DNA of 64,000 bases from Microbacterium sp. (lineage in GTDB: Bacteria > Actinomycetota > Actinomycetes > Actinomycetales > Microbacteriaceae), in NCBI GenBank assembly GCA_017306415.1, contig JAFKIL010000005.1, positions 1 through 64,000 on the forward strand. The letters run 5' to 3'. Shown one piece after another: positions 8,334 to 16,523 of the stretch (position 1 is its first letter; each line of letters opens with the position of its first letter). The position numbers and the translations under genes were made by a program. Under the pieces are notes generated by a model. It saw only the letters and a list, made by a program, of their open reading frames with translations. It was not told the origin of the DNA and made no database searches.

Positions 8334-9309
8334 CCCGGGGCTGGAGGACACCACCGCCCTGAAGATCCCGCGCCGCTCCGTGGGGCAGACACTGCTGTCG
8401 TCGGGCACGGTCCTGGCGCTCATCGTGCTGATCATCTTCTTCTTCGCGATGCGGCCGGACGTCTTCCTGAGCTTCACGAACGTGCGCAACATCCTCTACC
8501 AGGTGGCGATCCTCGCGATCATCGCCGGCGCGCAGACCCTCGTGATGGTCGTCGGCGACTTCGACCTTTCGGTCGCGGCGACGTCGGCCCTGGCCGGTGC
8601 GGTGTCGGCATCCCTGATGCTCGGCGGCATGCCGGTGGCGCTGGCGATCCTCATCGGACTGATCGTGGGACTGCTCATCGGGCTGGCGAACGGCCTCCTG
8701 ATCGCGTACCTGAACCTGTCCGCGTTCGTCGCGACACTGGCGACGCTGACGTCGGTGACGGGGCTCGCGTACCTCGTCACGCAGGGGACGACGCTGTTCA
8801 ACCTGCCGCCCGCGTTCAACAACCTGGGTCAGGGGAAGATCCTGCAGATCCCGCTCCCGGTCTTCTTCGCGATCGGGCTGCTGCTCGTCCTGTGGTTCGT
8901 GCTGCGCTACACGACGCTCGGCCGGCGCTGGTACGCGACCGGCGGCAATGCCGAGGTCTCGCGCCTCTCGGGTGTGAACGTGCGACGCGCGCGACTGCTC
9001 GCGTTCACCGTCGCCGGCCTCGTGTCGGCGTTCGGCGGCATCCTCCTGGCGGCGCGCCTCGGCAGCGCGAGCGCGGTCCAGGGTTCGGACAACCTGCTCT
9101 TCTCGGTCGCCGCCGTTTTCCTCGGCATGACCGTCGTCCGCTCGGGTGCGGCGAACATCGTCGGCACGGTCGTCGGCGTCGCCATCATCGGCGTCATGAG
9201 CAACGGCCTGAACATCCTCGGCGTCAACTCGTACGTCCAGCAGGTCGTCACGGGCCTCATCATCATCGCGGCCGTGACCCTGTCCTCCCTCAGAAGCCGG
9301 GAGCGGTAG
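8317..9309 (+). CDS. Sugar ABC transporter permease (RbsC type)
   Basis: 330-residue inner-membrane permease with about nine or ten hydrophobic helices. The segment AGAQTLVMVVGDFDLSVAATSALAG near residue 70 matches the conserved RbsC region around the GGIDLS motif. ARRARLLAFTVAGLVSAFGGILLAARLGSAS is the usual late loop-helix. It starts inside the ATPase gene and is followed by 83 bases before the binding protein. Confidence 0.93.
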   Translation: MTTTSNPGLEDTTALKIPRRSVGQTLLSSGTVLALIVLIIFFFAMRPDVFLSFTNVRNILYQVAILAIIAGAQTLVMVVGDFDLSVAATSALAGAVSASLMLGGMPVALAILIGLIVGLLIGLANGLLIAYLNLSAFVATLATLTSVTGLAYLVTQGTTLFNLPPAFNNLGQGKILQIPLPVFFAIGLLLVLWFVLRYTTLGRRWYATGGNAEVSRLSGVNVRRARLLAFTVAGLVSAFGGILLAARLGSASAVQGSDNLLFSVAAVFLGMTVVRSGAANIVGTVVGVAIIGVMSNGLNILGVNSYVQQVVTGLIIIAAVTLSSLRSRER

Positions 9310-9392
9310 CGCCGCCGGCCTTCTCCCTGCGGCCCGGGCCCTTCCGGCCGCACCCCACCAAGAAACGCAGTGACAACAAAGGAGTGGAACAC

Positions 9393-10382
9393 ATGCGCAA
9401 GAAACTCATGGCCTTCACGGCTCTCGCCGCCGCGGCGGTGGTCGCCCTGTCCGGATGCTCCGGATCGGCGGGTGGAAACGCCTCCGGCGGAGGCGACGGC
9501 AAGCAGTTCAAGGTGATCGCCTTCACCTCGGGCAACCAGACCCCGGTCGGCGCGTGGTGGGTCAAGGCCGTCACCGCCGAGGCGAAGAAGCGCAACTGGG
9601 ATCTCACGATGATCCAGGGCGACTTCGACTTCCAGAAGATGAACCCGCAGGTGGAGAGCGCGATCGGCCAGGGCGCCGACGCGATCCTCGACGGCTACAC
9701 CGACGTCGCCTCGATCGGCTCGATCGTGAGCGCCGCGAAGGATGCGAACATCCCGATCTTCGCGGTCGACTCCGGCACCGAGGCCAACGACGCGTTCGCC
9801 GTGAACATCACCGTCAACCAGCAGGGCATCGTCGACCAGACGCTGGGCGCCATGGACAAGGCGCTCGGCGGCCTCAAGGGCAAGACCGTCATGGTCATCG
9901 GGCACGACCCGCACCCCGGCATCCGCAAGCGTGCGGCGCTCGCCGAGAAGGACCTCAAGGCGGCCGGCGCCATCATCGCCGGCGGCGAGATCCAGAAGGT
10001 CACGTCCCCCGCGACCGGACGCACCGAGGCGCTCAACTTCGTCTCCGACTACCTCTCCGCCCACCCCAACGGCCTCGACGGCGTCTGGGTCGGCTGGGAC
10101 GACGCCGCCCTCGGCGCCGTGCAGGCCGTGGACGAGGCCGGTTCCAAGGCGGTCGTGACCGGATCCGACGCGGTGGCGGAGGCCGTCGCGGCGATCGAGG
10201 CGGGCAAGATGCTCGCCACGAGCCTGCAGCCCTGGCAGGACGTCCTGAAGCAGGTGCTGGCTGACGTCGACACCTACCAGAAGGACAAGACGCTCCCGAA
10301 GAAGAACTTCGTCGAGGTGGCGTCGACGCTCGTCGACAAGTCGAACGCGGCGACCATCACCCCGTCGGACAAGCTCGGCTGA
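9393..10382 (+). CDS. Sugar ABC transporter substrate-binding lipoprotein (RbsB type)
   Basis: 329 residues. A lipoprotein signal peptide ends in LSGC with Cys22 as the acylated residue, so the protein is anchored outside the membrane. The body is a periplasmic-binding type 1 fold (FKVIAFTSGNQTPVGAWWVK, ADAILDGYTDVASIGSIV, NIPIFAVDSGTEAND). The ATG at 9393 is preceded by AAAGGAG. A perfect 16-bp hairpin follows the stop. The ligand is probably a monosaccharide or polyol; no closer call is possible. Confidence 0.93.
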   Translation: MRKKLMAFTALAAAAVVALSGCSGSAGGNASGGGDGKQFKVIAFTSGNQTPVGAWWVKAVTAEAKKRNWDLTMIQGDFDFQKMNPQVESAIGQGADAILDGYTDVASIGSIVSAAKDANIPIFAVDSGTEANDAFAVNITVNQQGIVDQTLGAMDKALGGLKGKTVMVIGHDPHPGIRKRAALAEKDLKAAGAIIAGGEIQKVTSPATGRTEALNFVSDYLSAHPNGLDGVWVGWDDAALGAVQAVDEAGSKAVVTGSDAVAEAVAAIEAGKMLATSLQPWQDVLKQVLADVDTYQKDKTLPKKNFVEVASTLVDKSNAATITPSDKLG

Positions 10383-10388
10383 TCCCGC

Positions 10389-10426
10389 GATGCCGTGGGG
10401 GCGACGGACCTCGCCCCCACGGCATC
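10389..10426 (+). terminator. 16-bp perfect hairpin after the binding-protein gene
   Basis: The arms 10389-10404 and 10411-10426 (GATGCCGTGGGGGCGA and its complement) are separated by six bases. There is no U-tract and the next gene continues in the same direction. It is probably a partial terminator or an mRNA-stabilising 3' end that raises binding-protein levels, a familiar arrangement for ABC operons. Confidence 0.75.
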
Positions 10427-10467
10427 CGGCCGCTCCGGCGGCATCCACGACAAGAGAGAAGGACATC

Positions 10468-11250
10468 ATGCGCCTGACAGACAAGGTCGCGATCATCACC
10501 GGTGGAGCGAGCGGGATCGGCCTCGCCACGACCGACAAGTTCCTGCGGGAGGGCGCCAAGGTGCTCATCGCCGACATCGGAGCGGATGCGGCGGCCGCCG
10601 CCGTCGCCGACTTCGAGGCGAAGGGCTACGCGGGCTCTATCGCGTCGACGCAGGTGGACGTGAGCGACTTCGCCCAGGTCGAAGCCATGGTGGCGACGGC
10701 GGTGGAGCGCTTCGGACACATCGACGCCATCTTCAACAACGCGGGGATCGCGGGCGGCAAGCCGCTCATCGACCACGATCCCGAGGTCGACTACCGCCCG
10801 ATGATGCGCATCGACCAGGACGGCGTCTACTACGGCATCCTCGCCGCCGCGCGGCAGTTCAAGCGACAGGGCACCCCCGGCGTCATCGTGAGCACCTCGT
10901 CGATCTACGGCGAGCAGGCCGCGGAGCTCTCGTTCACCTACAGCGCGGCGAAGTCGTCGGTGATCTCGTTCACCCGGTCGGCCGCGTACGAGCTCGCCGA
11001 GTTCGGCATCCGCGCCGTCGCCATCACGCCCGGCCGCGTCGGCACGCCCATCATCAACCAGTTCAGCGAGGAGCTGCGCGAGACCTTCGCCGCCGAACAG
11101 CTGCGCAACGCCCTCACCCGTCCCGAGGAGATCGCCGACGTCGTCGCGTTCCTCGTGTCGGACGAGGCCAACGCGATCAACGGCACCGTCGTGCACGTCG
11201 ACGACGGCTACTCGGTCTTCAAGCAGCGGCTCGACCTGCCCACGTTCTGA
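10468..11250 (+). CDS. Short-chain dehydrogenase/reductase
   Basis: 260-residue classical SDR. The cofactor motif TGGASGIG is at 11-18, NNAG at 90-93, and the catalytic Ser near 144 with Tyr158 and Lys162 (YSAAK). The ATG at 10468 has GAGAAGGAC upstream. Asp36 at the end of the second strand (IADIG) favours NAD(H). It sits in the sugar operon between binding protein and isomerase, so oxidation of a sugar or sugar alcohol is likely. Confidence 0.9.
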   Translation: MRLTDKVAIITGGASGIGLATTDKFLREGAKVLIADIGADAAAAAVADFEAKGYAGSIASTQVDVSDFAQVEAMVATAVERFGHIDAIFNNAGIAGGKPLIDHDPEVDYRPMMRIDQDGVYYGILAAARQFKRQGTPGVIVSTSSIYGEQAAELSFTYSAAKSSVISFTRSAAYELAEFGIRAVAITPGRVGTPIINQFSEELRETFAAEQLRNALTRPEEIADVVAFLVSDEANAINGTVVHVDDGYSVFKQRLDLPTF

Positions 11251-11257
11251 GGCATCC

Positions 11258-12169
11258 GTGACCCCCGACCTCGACGTGGCGTGCCACGTCAACGTGCTCG
11301 CCCCCGACGCGTCGCCCGAGTCGCTCGCCGCGACGCTCCCGGTGCTGGCCAGGCTGGGCTACCGCCGGGTGGTGCTCCCGCCGCTGGACCCGGCGTCCAT
11401 CGACGCGGCGCGCGTGCGCGGGCTGTTCGCCGAGTCCGGCCTGACCCCCATCGTCATCGCGGTGCAGGGGCCAGGGGCGGACGTCTCGTCCGACGACCCG
11501 TCGGCGCGGTCCGCCGGTGCCGCCCTCCTGCGCGATGCCCTCGCCCTGGCGGTCGCGCTCGGCGCCGATCAGCTCAACGGCGTGCCGTACGGACTGTTCG
11601 GCGCGCCGGGCGGCCCGACGTCTCGGGACGCCTTCGAGCGCTCGGCGGTCGCGGTCGGACGCGTCGCCGACGAAGCGCACGAGCGCGGGGTGACGATGAC
11701 GTTCGAGGTGCTCAACCGCTACGAGACGTCGATGATCAACACCGCGCGCCAGGCCATGGCCTACGTCGCCGCGAGCGGCTCGCCGCACCTGCGCATCCAC
11801 CTCGACACGTTCCACATGGCGGTCGAGGAAGCGGATGCCGCGGCTGCGATCCGCATGGCGCTCCCCGCCCTGCACTATCTCGAGCTCGGGCAGTCGGGCC
11901 GCGGCGACCTCGCGTCCGGCGCCGTCGACATCGGCGACGTCGTGCGGCAGGCGCTCGATGACGGATACGCGGGCCGGTGGGGCGTCGAGGCGTTCTCGCG
12001 GAGCGTCCTCCCCACCCCGGCCGCCGATGGCCTGGCGATCTGGCGGGCGCCGTATGATGACGGCGCGGCCGTCGCCGAGAACGCGCTGCGGGTCATCCGC
12101 GCGGGATGGGCGGCGAGCGTCGTCGGTCGCCGCGCGAGCCGCCTGGCGCGTGCCGAGCAAGCGTCCTGA
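11258..12169 (+). CDS. Sugar isomerase/epimerase, TIM barrel (ketose 3-epimerase-like)
   Basis: 303-residue xylose-isomerase-like TIM barrel. FEVLNRYETSMINTA (149-163) and HLDTFHM (181-187) are near-diagnostic of the D-tagatose/D-psicose 3-epimerase group. Likely metal ligands are Glu150, Asp183 and Glu244, with Arg215 for substrate. By eye the usual third ligand (His) aligns with Glu209 in HYLELGQSGRG, so the metal site may differ. The start is a GTG at 11258, eight bases after the SDR stop. It probably feeds a ketose to the split transketolase; activity is inferred. Confidence 0.82.
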   Translation: MTPDLDVACHVNVLAPDASPESLAATLPVLARLGYRRVVLPPLDPASIDAARVRGLFAESGLTPIVIAVQGPGADVSSDDPSARSAGAALLRDALALAVALGADQLNGVPYGLFGAPGGPTSRDAFERSAVAVGRVADEAHERGVTMTFEVLNRYETSMINTARQAMAYVAASGSPHLRIHLDTFHMAVEEADAAAAIRMALPALHYLELGQSGRGDLASGAVDIGDVVRQALDDGYAGRWGVEAFSRSVLPTPAADGLAIWRAPYDDGAAVAENALRVIRAGWAASVVGRRASRLARAEQAS

Positions 12170-12172
12170 GTA

Positions 12173-13183
12173 CTACGACACCGGCGCCGGCAGGGGGCTC
12201 TGGTTCCGATCGAATTCGGGAAGCTGCTCCGCGAGCATCTCGGCCCAGCGGAAGTTGGCCTCTTTGGTGCGACCGGCGTTGTGCGGAGTGTGCACGACGT
12301 TGTCGCGCCCGAGGAGCGGATCCGTCAACGGCAGCGGCTCGACGTCGAACACGTCAGCCGCCAGTGCGAGCTCGTCCGCGAGCACGCGTTCGCGCAGGGT
12401 CGGCATGTCGCAGACCGCGGCGCGCGTCGCCAGGACGACGAGCGCTCCGGTCGGGATGCTGCGGATCAGGTCCGCGGTCACCAGACCCTCGGTGCCGGGG
12501 GTCAGCGGCACCATCGGCACGAAGATCTCGGCGTCCTGCACGAGACGCTCGAGGCTCTGCTCGCGGCGCGATCCCGCGCGGTGGAACGACGGCTCCGACG
12601 CGAAGGGGTCCCAGGCGGCCACGTCGGCGCCGAGCATCCGCACGAAGCTCGCGTAGCGGCTGGCGATGTTCCCCGCGCCGACGATGCGGATGCGCTTGCC
12701 CTCCACCGTGCCGTTGGTGAAGCGCGAGTCATCGCCGTATTGCTGTCGTGGATACGTCCACGCGTCCTGGCTCGTGAGGATGGCATGGTGCGTCTGGGGG
12801 ATGCGACGCAGCGCGCCGATGGTGAGCCCCAGCGCGAACTCCGACACCGACTGACCCCAGAACCCCTCCGAGGTCTGACCGAGCACGCGGATGCCGCGCG
12901 CCTCGAGCAGTCCATCCGCCTCGGTGCGGCCGTAACCGGTCGAGACGCATGCCTCGGCGAGGGACGGGAACGCGGCGAGGTCGGACTCGGCGAGCGGGAG
13001 GCCGAGCACGATGAGACGCTCGACCGCGGCGGCATCGCTCACGGCGTCGGCGAGCGTCGTATCCGCCCCGCCGACGCGAACGAAGTCCACGTCGAGGCTC
13101 GGCTCCAGCAATTGTCGCAGCCGATCTGCGGCGAACGGCCAGACGGCCTCGAACGACGGCGCGACGACGATGGCGGTCCTCAC
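12173..13183 (-). CDS. D-2-hydroxyacid dehydrogenase family oxidoreductase
   Basis: 336 residues, NAD(P)-dependent reduction of a 2-keto acid or its reverse. The Rossmann motif GAGNIA is at 169-174; the catalytic set appears as Arg254, Glu282 (DVEPLP) and His301 (TPHNAG). The GTG at 13183 is chosen because AGGAGGGAG precedes it and it overlaps the upstream stop as GTGA. It converges on the sugar operon with only 3 bases between stop codons. It is the last gene of a three-gene operon with DUF6807 and Gfo/Idh proteins, suggesting oxidation of a sugar acid or hydroxy acid. Confidence 0.88.
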   Translation of the reverse strand: MRTAIVVAPSFEAVWPFAADRLRQLLEPSLDVDFVRVGGADTTLADAVSDAAAVERLIVLGLPLAESDLAAFPSLAEACVSTGYGRTEADGLLEARGIRVLGQTSEGFWGQSVSEFALGLTIGALRRIPQTHHAILTSQDAWTYPRQQYGDDSRFTNGTVEGKRIRIVGAGNIASRYASFVRMLGADVAAWDPFASEPSFHRAGSRREQSLERLVQDAEIFVPMVPLTPGTEGLVTADLIRSIPTGALVVLATRAAVCDMPTLRERVLADELALAADVFDVEPLPLTDPLLGRDNVVHTPHNAGRTKEANFRWAEMLAEQLPEFDRNQSPLPAPVS

Positions 13184-14037
13184 GAGACTCCCTCCTGCGC
13201 GAAGTCGCGCCACACCGAGTCGATCTCGGCGTCTTCGAGCGGATGGGCGCTCACGAGCACCCGGTAGTGGAACGTCTCGGCCTCACCGTCGGCCAGCCGC
13301 CAGGGGCCGGCGATGCTGACGCTCGGCACGATGCCGAGCTCGTTGTCGACCCGCCACGGCACGGGGTGCTCGCGGTTCTCCGGATGATCCATGATCGCGA
13401 CGACCACCTCGTCGTCGGCGCCCTCGATGGGCATCTGGACCGCGGCCCAGCGGGCGCGGGTCGCTTCGGCCACGGGCCCTTCCAGCCCCTCGCTCGTGTA
13501 GGCGCGACCGCCGACCTCGGGCCGGAACGGCATCCGGATGAAGAGCCCGCCGTAGTCGTATCGGCCGAACGTCACGTCGGTCAGTGCCCGGAAGGTGAGC
13601 GCGAGATCGAGCACATACCGATCGCCGAGGTCGGCGAACGACCACTCCTGCGTCTCCTCGAGGAGCGGCGATGCGGTCTTGTCGCGGTATTCGGACGCGA
13701 CCGTCCACTCGGCGCGCCCGGCGGAGTCGTCGGCGGAGACGAGGCGAGGGTGGAAGGTCCCGTCGTCGTCGCTGACGCGCGGGTGCAGGCCCTCGTGCCA
13801 GAACCCGGCACCGTTCACGTCGTTCAGGCCGACGTAGAGACCGTGCTGCCACGGGTGATGAGACGGTGCGTCCTCCGTGACCGAGGCCGTCCCGCCGGGG
13901 ACGCGGATCGGATGGATGTGGGCGCGCAGATCCGCGGGGATGTTCTGCACGATGAGCGCCGCTCGAGAGGCGGCGTCCGACACGACGACGCGGTCCGGAG
14001 CTGCCTCGACGTTCACGCGATGGTCTGTCTCAGGCAT
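13180..14037 (-). CDS. DUF6807 (PmoA-like) family protein
   Basis: 285 residues. The conserved core HPWQHGLYVGLNDVNGAGFW near residues 70-90 and the WSFADLGDRYVLDLALTFRAL stretch fit the DUF6807 family, usually encoded beside Gfo/Idh dehydrogenases in sugar loci. No signal peptide is seen, so it is probably cytoplasmic. Its biochemical role is not established to my knowledge. The ATG at 14037 follows GGGAGGAGG and overlaps the Gfo/Idh stop by 8 bases; the 3' end overlaps the next start by 4. Confidence 0.78.
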   Translation of the reverse strand: MPETDHRVNVEAAPDRVVVSDAASRAALIVQNIPADLRAHIHPIRVPGGTASVTEDAPSHHPWQHGLYVGLNDVNGAGFWHEGLHPRVSDDDGTFHPRLVSADDSAGRAEWTVASEYRDKTASPLLEETQEWSFADLGDRYVLDLALTFRALTDVTFGRYDYGGLFIRMPFRPEVGGRAYTSEGLEGPVAEATRARWAAVQMPIEGADDEVVVAIMDHPENREHPVPWRVDNELGIVPSVSIAGPWRLADGEAETFHYRVLVSAHPLEDAEIDSVWRDFAQEGVS

Positions 14038-15157
14038 CGACGAGCGCCTCCTCCCGCTTCTCTCGGGCGAACACCGGGAGGAGGACCTCCCGTCCGGACA
14101 CGGCCGACTCGTGCGCGCAGATGCCTGCGCTGGTCCAGTTCGCAGCCGCGTAGACGTCGGGGAACGGACGACGCTGTTCGACGATGCTGGACACGAACTC
14201 GTGCGCGAGGTGCGGATGGGATCCGCCGTGCCCGCTGCCCTGCGTGAAGGACAGATGCTGGTTCTCGGTGGCGTCGTAGACGCCGTGGGTCGTGAACTCG
14301 CGGATCTCGGGCGGCAGCAGCTCGGCGAAGTCGGGGATGCCGACGCGCTCGCCGAGCTCGCCGGTGAAGACGAGCGGCCGTTCGGCCTCGAGCTGCTGCC
14401 ACTCGAAGCTGCGGCGCTCGCCGTAGACGTGGAAGCTCTCGACGTATTCACGTGCCACGTCGAACAGCGAGCGGGTGACCTCCATCGCCAGGTCGGAGTC
14501 GCGCAGATCGAACAGTGCCGTCTCCACGGCGAAGGTGGGCGGGGCGGAGGGGTCGTTGCTCGTCACGCGACCCGATCCGAACGCCCGCACGGAGCGGGCC
14601 TCCGCGTCGGCGAGGGCGAGCAGCGGGGCCACCGCGTGCGTGGCGTAGTGCATGGGCGGCAGGGTGCGCCAGTAGTCGGGCCAGCCGGCCATCTCCTGCA
14701 TGTGCGCTCCGCGGAGGAATTGGATGCGTCCGAACGCCGGGTCGTCGACGAGGCGCCGCGCGAAGAGGAACTCGCGCGTGTAGACGGACGTCTCCATCAT
14801 CATGTAGGTCTTGCCCGATGCCTCCTCCGCCGCGACGACGCGCGCGCAATCCTCGATCGAGACTGCCATCGGCACGGTGCACGCGACGTGCTTGCCCGCA
14901 TTCAGCGCCGCCACCGACTGATCGGCGTGGACGCCGATCGGGGTGTTGATGTGCACCGCGTCGATGTCGGGGTCTGCGAGCATCTCGTCGAGGCTCGTGT
15001 ATCGCCGCGGGATCGCGAAGTGATCGGCGATCCGGTTCAGGTCCTCCTCGGATCGCTGCGCGACCGCGACGAGCTCTGCGTCGGGATGGGCTTGGTAGAT
15101 CGGGATGAACTCGGCTCCGAAACCCAGGCCGACGATCCCGATTCTGACCTTCGTCAT
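14030..15157 (-). CDS. Gfo/Idh/MocA family oxidoreductase
   Basis: 375 residues: N-terminal Rossmann domain (IGIVGLGFGAEF, 6-17) and C-terminal alpha/beta domain. These enzymes oxidise or reduce sugars with NAD(P). The usual EKP motif after the GKHV strand is replaced here by TVPM (GKHVACTVPMAVS), so the catalytic lysine is missing or displaced. HGGSHPHLAHEFV near residue 310 is typical of the C-domain. The ATG has GGAGGTG upstream. First gene of the minus-strand operon, divergent from the XylR-type regulator. Confidence 0.88.
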   Translation of the reverse strand: MTKVRIGIVGLGFGAEFIPIYQAHPDAELVAVAQRSEEDLNRIADHFAIPRRYTSLDEMLADPDIDAVHINTPIGVHADQSVAALNAGKHVACTVPMAVSIEDCARVVAAEEASGKTYMMMETSVYTREFLFARRLVDDPAFGRIQFLRGAHMQEMAGWPDYWRTLPPMHYATHAVAPLLALADAEARSVRAFGSGRVTSNDPSAPPTFAVETALFDLRDSDLAMEVTRSLFDVAREYVESFHVYGERRSFEWQQLEAERPLVFTGELGERVGIPDFAELLPPEIREFTTHGVYDATENQHLSFTQGSGHGGSHPHLAHEFVSSIVEQRRPFPDVYAAANWTSAGICAHESAVSGREVLLPVFAREKREEALVDA

Positions 15158-15215
15158 GTGATGGCACCTCCGTGTGTCCCGGTCAATGTACTGAGCGAGG
15201 GTCGACCAACTCGAT

Positions 15216-15248
15216 GCGCTATCCCGCCGGATGACTTAGGTTTCTTAC
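15216..15248 (-). promoter_or_regulatory. XylR-type activator box and -10 of the Gfo/Idh operon
   Basis: Read on the minus strand, GTAAGAAA (15248-15241) stands where a -35 would be, with GATAGC (15223-15218) 19 bases after GTAAGA. The 33-base stretch matches the box before the sugar-transporter genes at 22 of 33 positions with identical spacing. It overlaps the regulator's own TAGGTT -10 (15237-15242), so the regulator probably controls itself as well. Confidence 0.6.
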
Positions 15249-16433
15249 ATGCACGACGAAGGAGTCAACGCATCGCCGCCGTCCGCCACCCGCCATGTGG
15301 CGCTCCTGGTCGAGACCTCCAACGCGTACGGGCGGGGACTGCTGCTGGGCGTGCGGAACTTCCTCGCCACCGGGCCGGGGTGGTCGATCTACCTCGGTGA
15401 GCACGGGCGCCACGACACCGACCTGTCGTGGCTCGACAGCTGGCGTGGAGACGGTGTGATCGCCCGCATCGAGAACCGGCAGACTGCGGACCACGTGCGA
15501 CGGCTCGGAGTGCCGACGGTGGATCTCAGCGCCGCGCGCCTCGCGCCGGAGTTCCCGGGCGTGGAGACAGACGACGACGTGATCGCGCGCTGGGCGGTCG
15601 ATCATCTGAGCGAGCGCGGCCTCAGACACTTCGCCTACTGCGGCGACTCCCGCTTCGCCTGGTCGGTCAATCGCGGCGCGCGCTTCGCGGCCCACGTGGC
15701 CGCGCGTCAGGGGCGCTCCGCGGAGTTCAGCATCGAGCCGTCCGGCCGGCTCGCGTCCGACCGGATCGCGCTCGCCGACTGGCTGCGTGCTCTTCCGAAG
15801 CCCGTCGGCATCTTGGCCTGCTACGACATCGCCGGTCAGGAGGTGCTCGAGGCGTGCCGCATCGCGGGACTGGAGGTTCCCGACGAAGTGGCGGTGATCG
15901 GCGTCGACAACGACGAGCTGATGTGCAACCTGACCTCGCCGCCGCTCTCGAGCATCCAGTCCGATGCGATCGGGGCGGGGATGCTCGCCGCCTCCATGCT
16001 CGACGACATGATGAACGGGGTGGAACTGCCGCCCGAGCTCCGGCTGATGGAGCCCCTGCGGGTGGTGACGCGTCAGTCGTCGGACCTGCGGTCGGTGAGC
16101 GATCCGCTCGTCGCGAAGGCGATGCAGCTGATTCGCGACCGGGCGGACGAGGGGATCACGGTCGTCGCGGTGCAACGGGCGGTGGGATTGTCGCGGCGCT
16201 CGCTCGACTACCGATTCGTCGCGATGCTCGGCCGATCGGTCCACGAGGAGATCACGCGGGTGCGATTGGAGCGCGTGGCCGATCTGCTCGTCGAGACCGA
16301 CTGGACGCTCTCGAAGATCGCCGAGCGGCTCAACTTCAGTCACTCCGAGTACATGGGGGTCGCCTTCAAGCGGGTGATGGGACGGTCTCCGGGTGAGTAT
16401 CGGCGAGCCAACCGCGGCCGGGCGATCGTGTAA
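15249..16433 (+). CDS. XylR-type regulator: LacI-like sensor plus AraC HTH
   Basis: 394 residues. The first 270 or so form a periplasmic-binding-like sugar sensor (VALLVETSNAYGRGLLLGV, GVDNDELMCNLTSPPLSSI). The C-terminal 100 or so carry a double HTH of the AraC family (VVAVQRAVGLSRRSLDYRF, TLSKIAERLNFSHSEYMG). This order is that of E. coli XylR. TAGGTT lies six bases before the ATG and no Shine-Dalgarno is seen, so the mRNA is probably leaderless. Divergent from the Gfo/Idh operon and upstream of the sugar ABC genes; likely activates both upon sugar binding. Confidence 0.92.
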   Translation: MHDEGVNASPPSATRHVALLVETSNAYGRGLLLGVRNFLATGPGWSIYLGEHGRHDTDLSWLDSWRGDGVIARIENRQTADHVRRLGVPTVDLSAARLAPEFPGVETDDDVIARWAVDHLSERGLRHFAYCGDSRFAWSVNRGARFAAHVAARQGRSAEFSIEPSGRLASDRIALADWLRALPKPVGILACYDIAGQEVLEACRIAGLEVPDEVAVIGVDNDELMCNLTSPPLSSIQSDAIGAGMLAASMLDDMMNGVELPPELRLMEPLRVVTRQSSDLRSVSDPLVAKAMQLIRDRADEGITVVAVQRAVGLSRRSLDYRFVAMLGRSVHEEITRVRLERVADLLVETDWTLSKIAERLNFSHSEYMGVAFKRVMGRSPGEYRRANRGRAIV

Positions 16434-16462
16434 GAAAACACCATGACCCAGCGAGATAATGC
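16430..16462 (+). promoter_or_regulatory. XylR-type activator box and -10 of the second sugar ABC operon
   Basis: GTAAGAAA (16430-16437) is followed, 19 bases after GTAAGA, by the good -10 GATAAT (16455-16460). The -35 is poor, as expected for an activator-dependent promoter. The leader to the ATG at 16524 is about 57 bases. An inverted repeat CACCATG/CATGGTG (16439-16445 and 16462-16468) overlaps the same promoter. Confidence 0.6.
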
Positions 16463-16523
16463 ATGGTGCGGGCGCGCTCACGTCATTACGTTTGACCGCG
16501 TTGACCCGGACGATGGAGTCTCG

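Noticed and set aside
16439-16468. CACCATG/CATGGTG inverted repeat as a separate operator
   Set aside because: Only seven-base arms over a 16-base centre, and it overlaps the better supported activator box; kept as a note.
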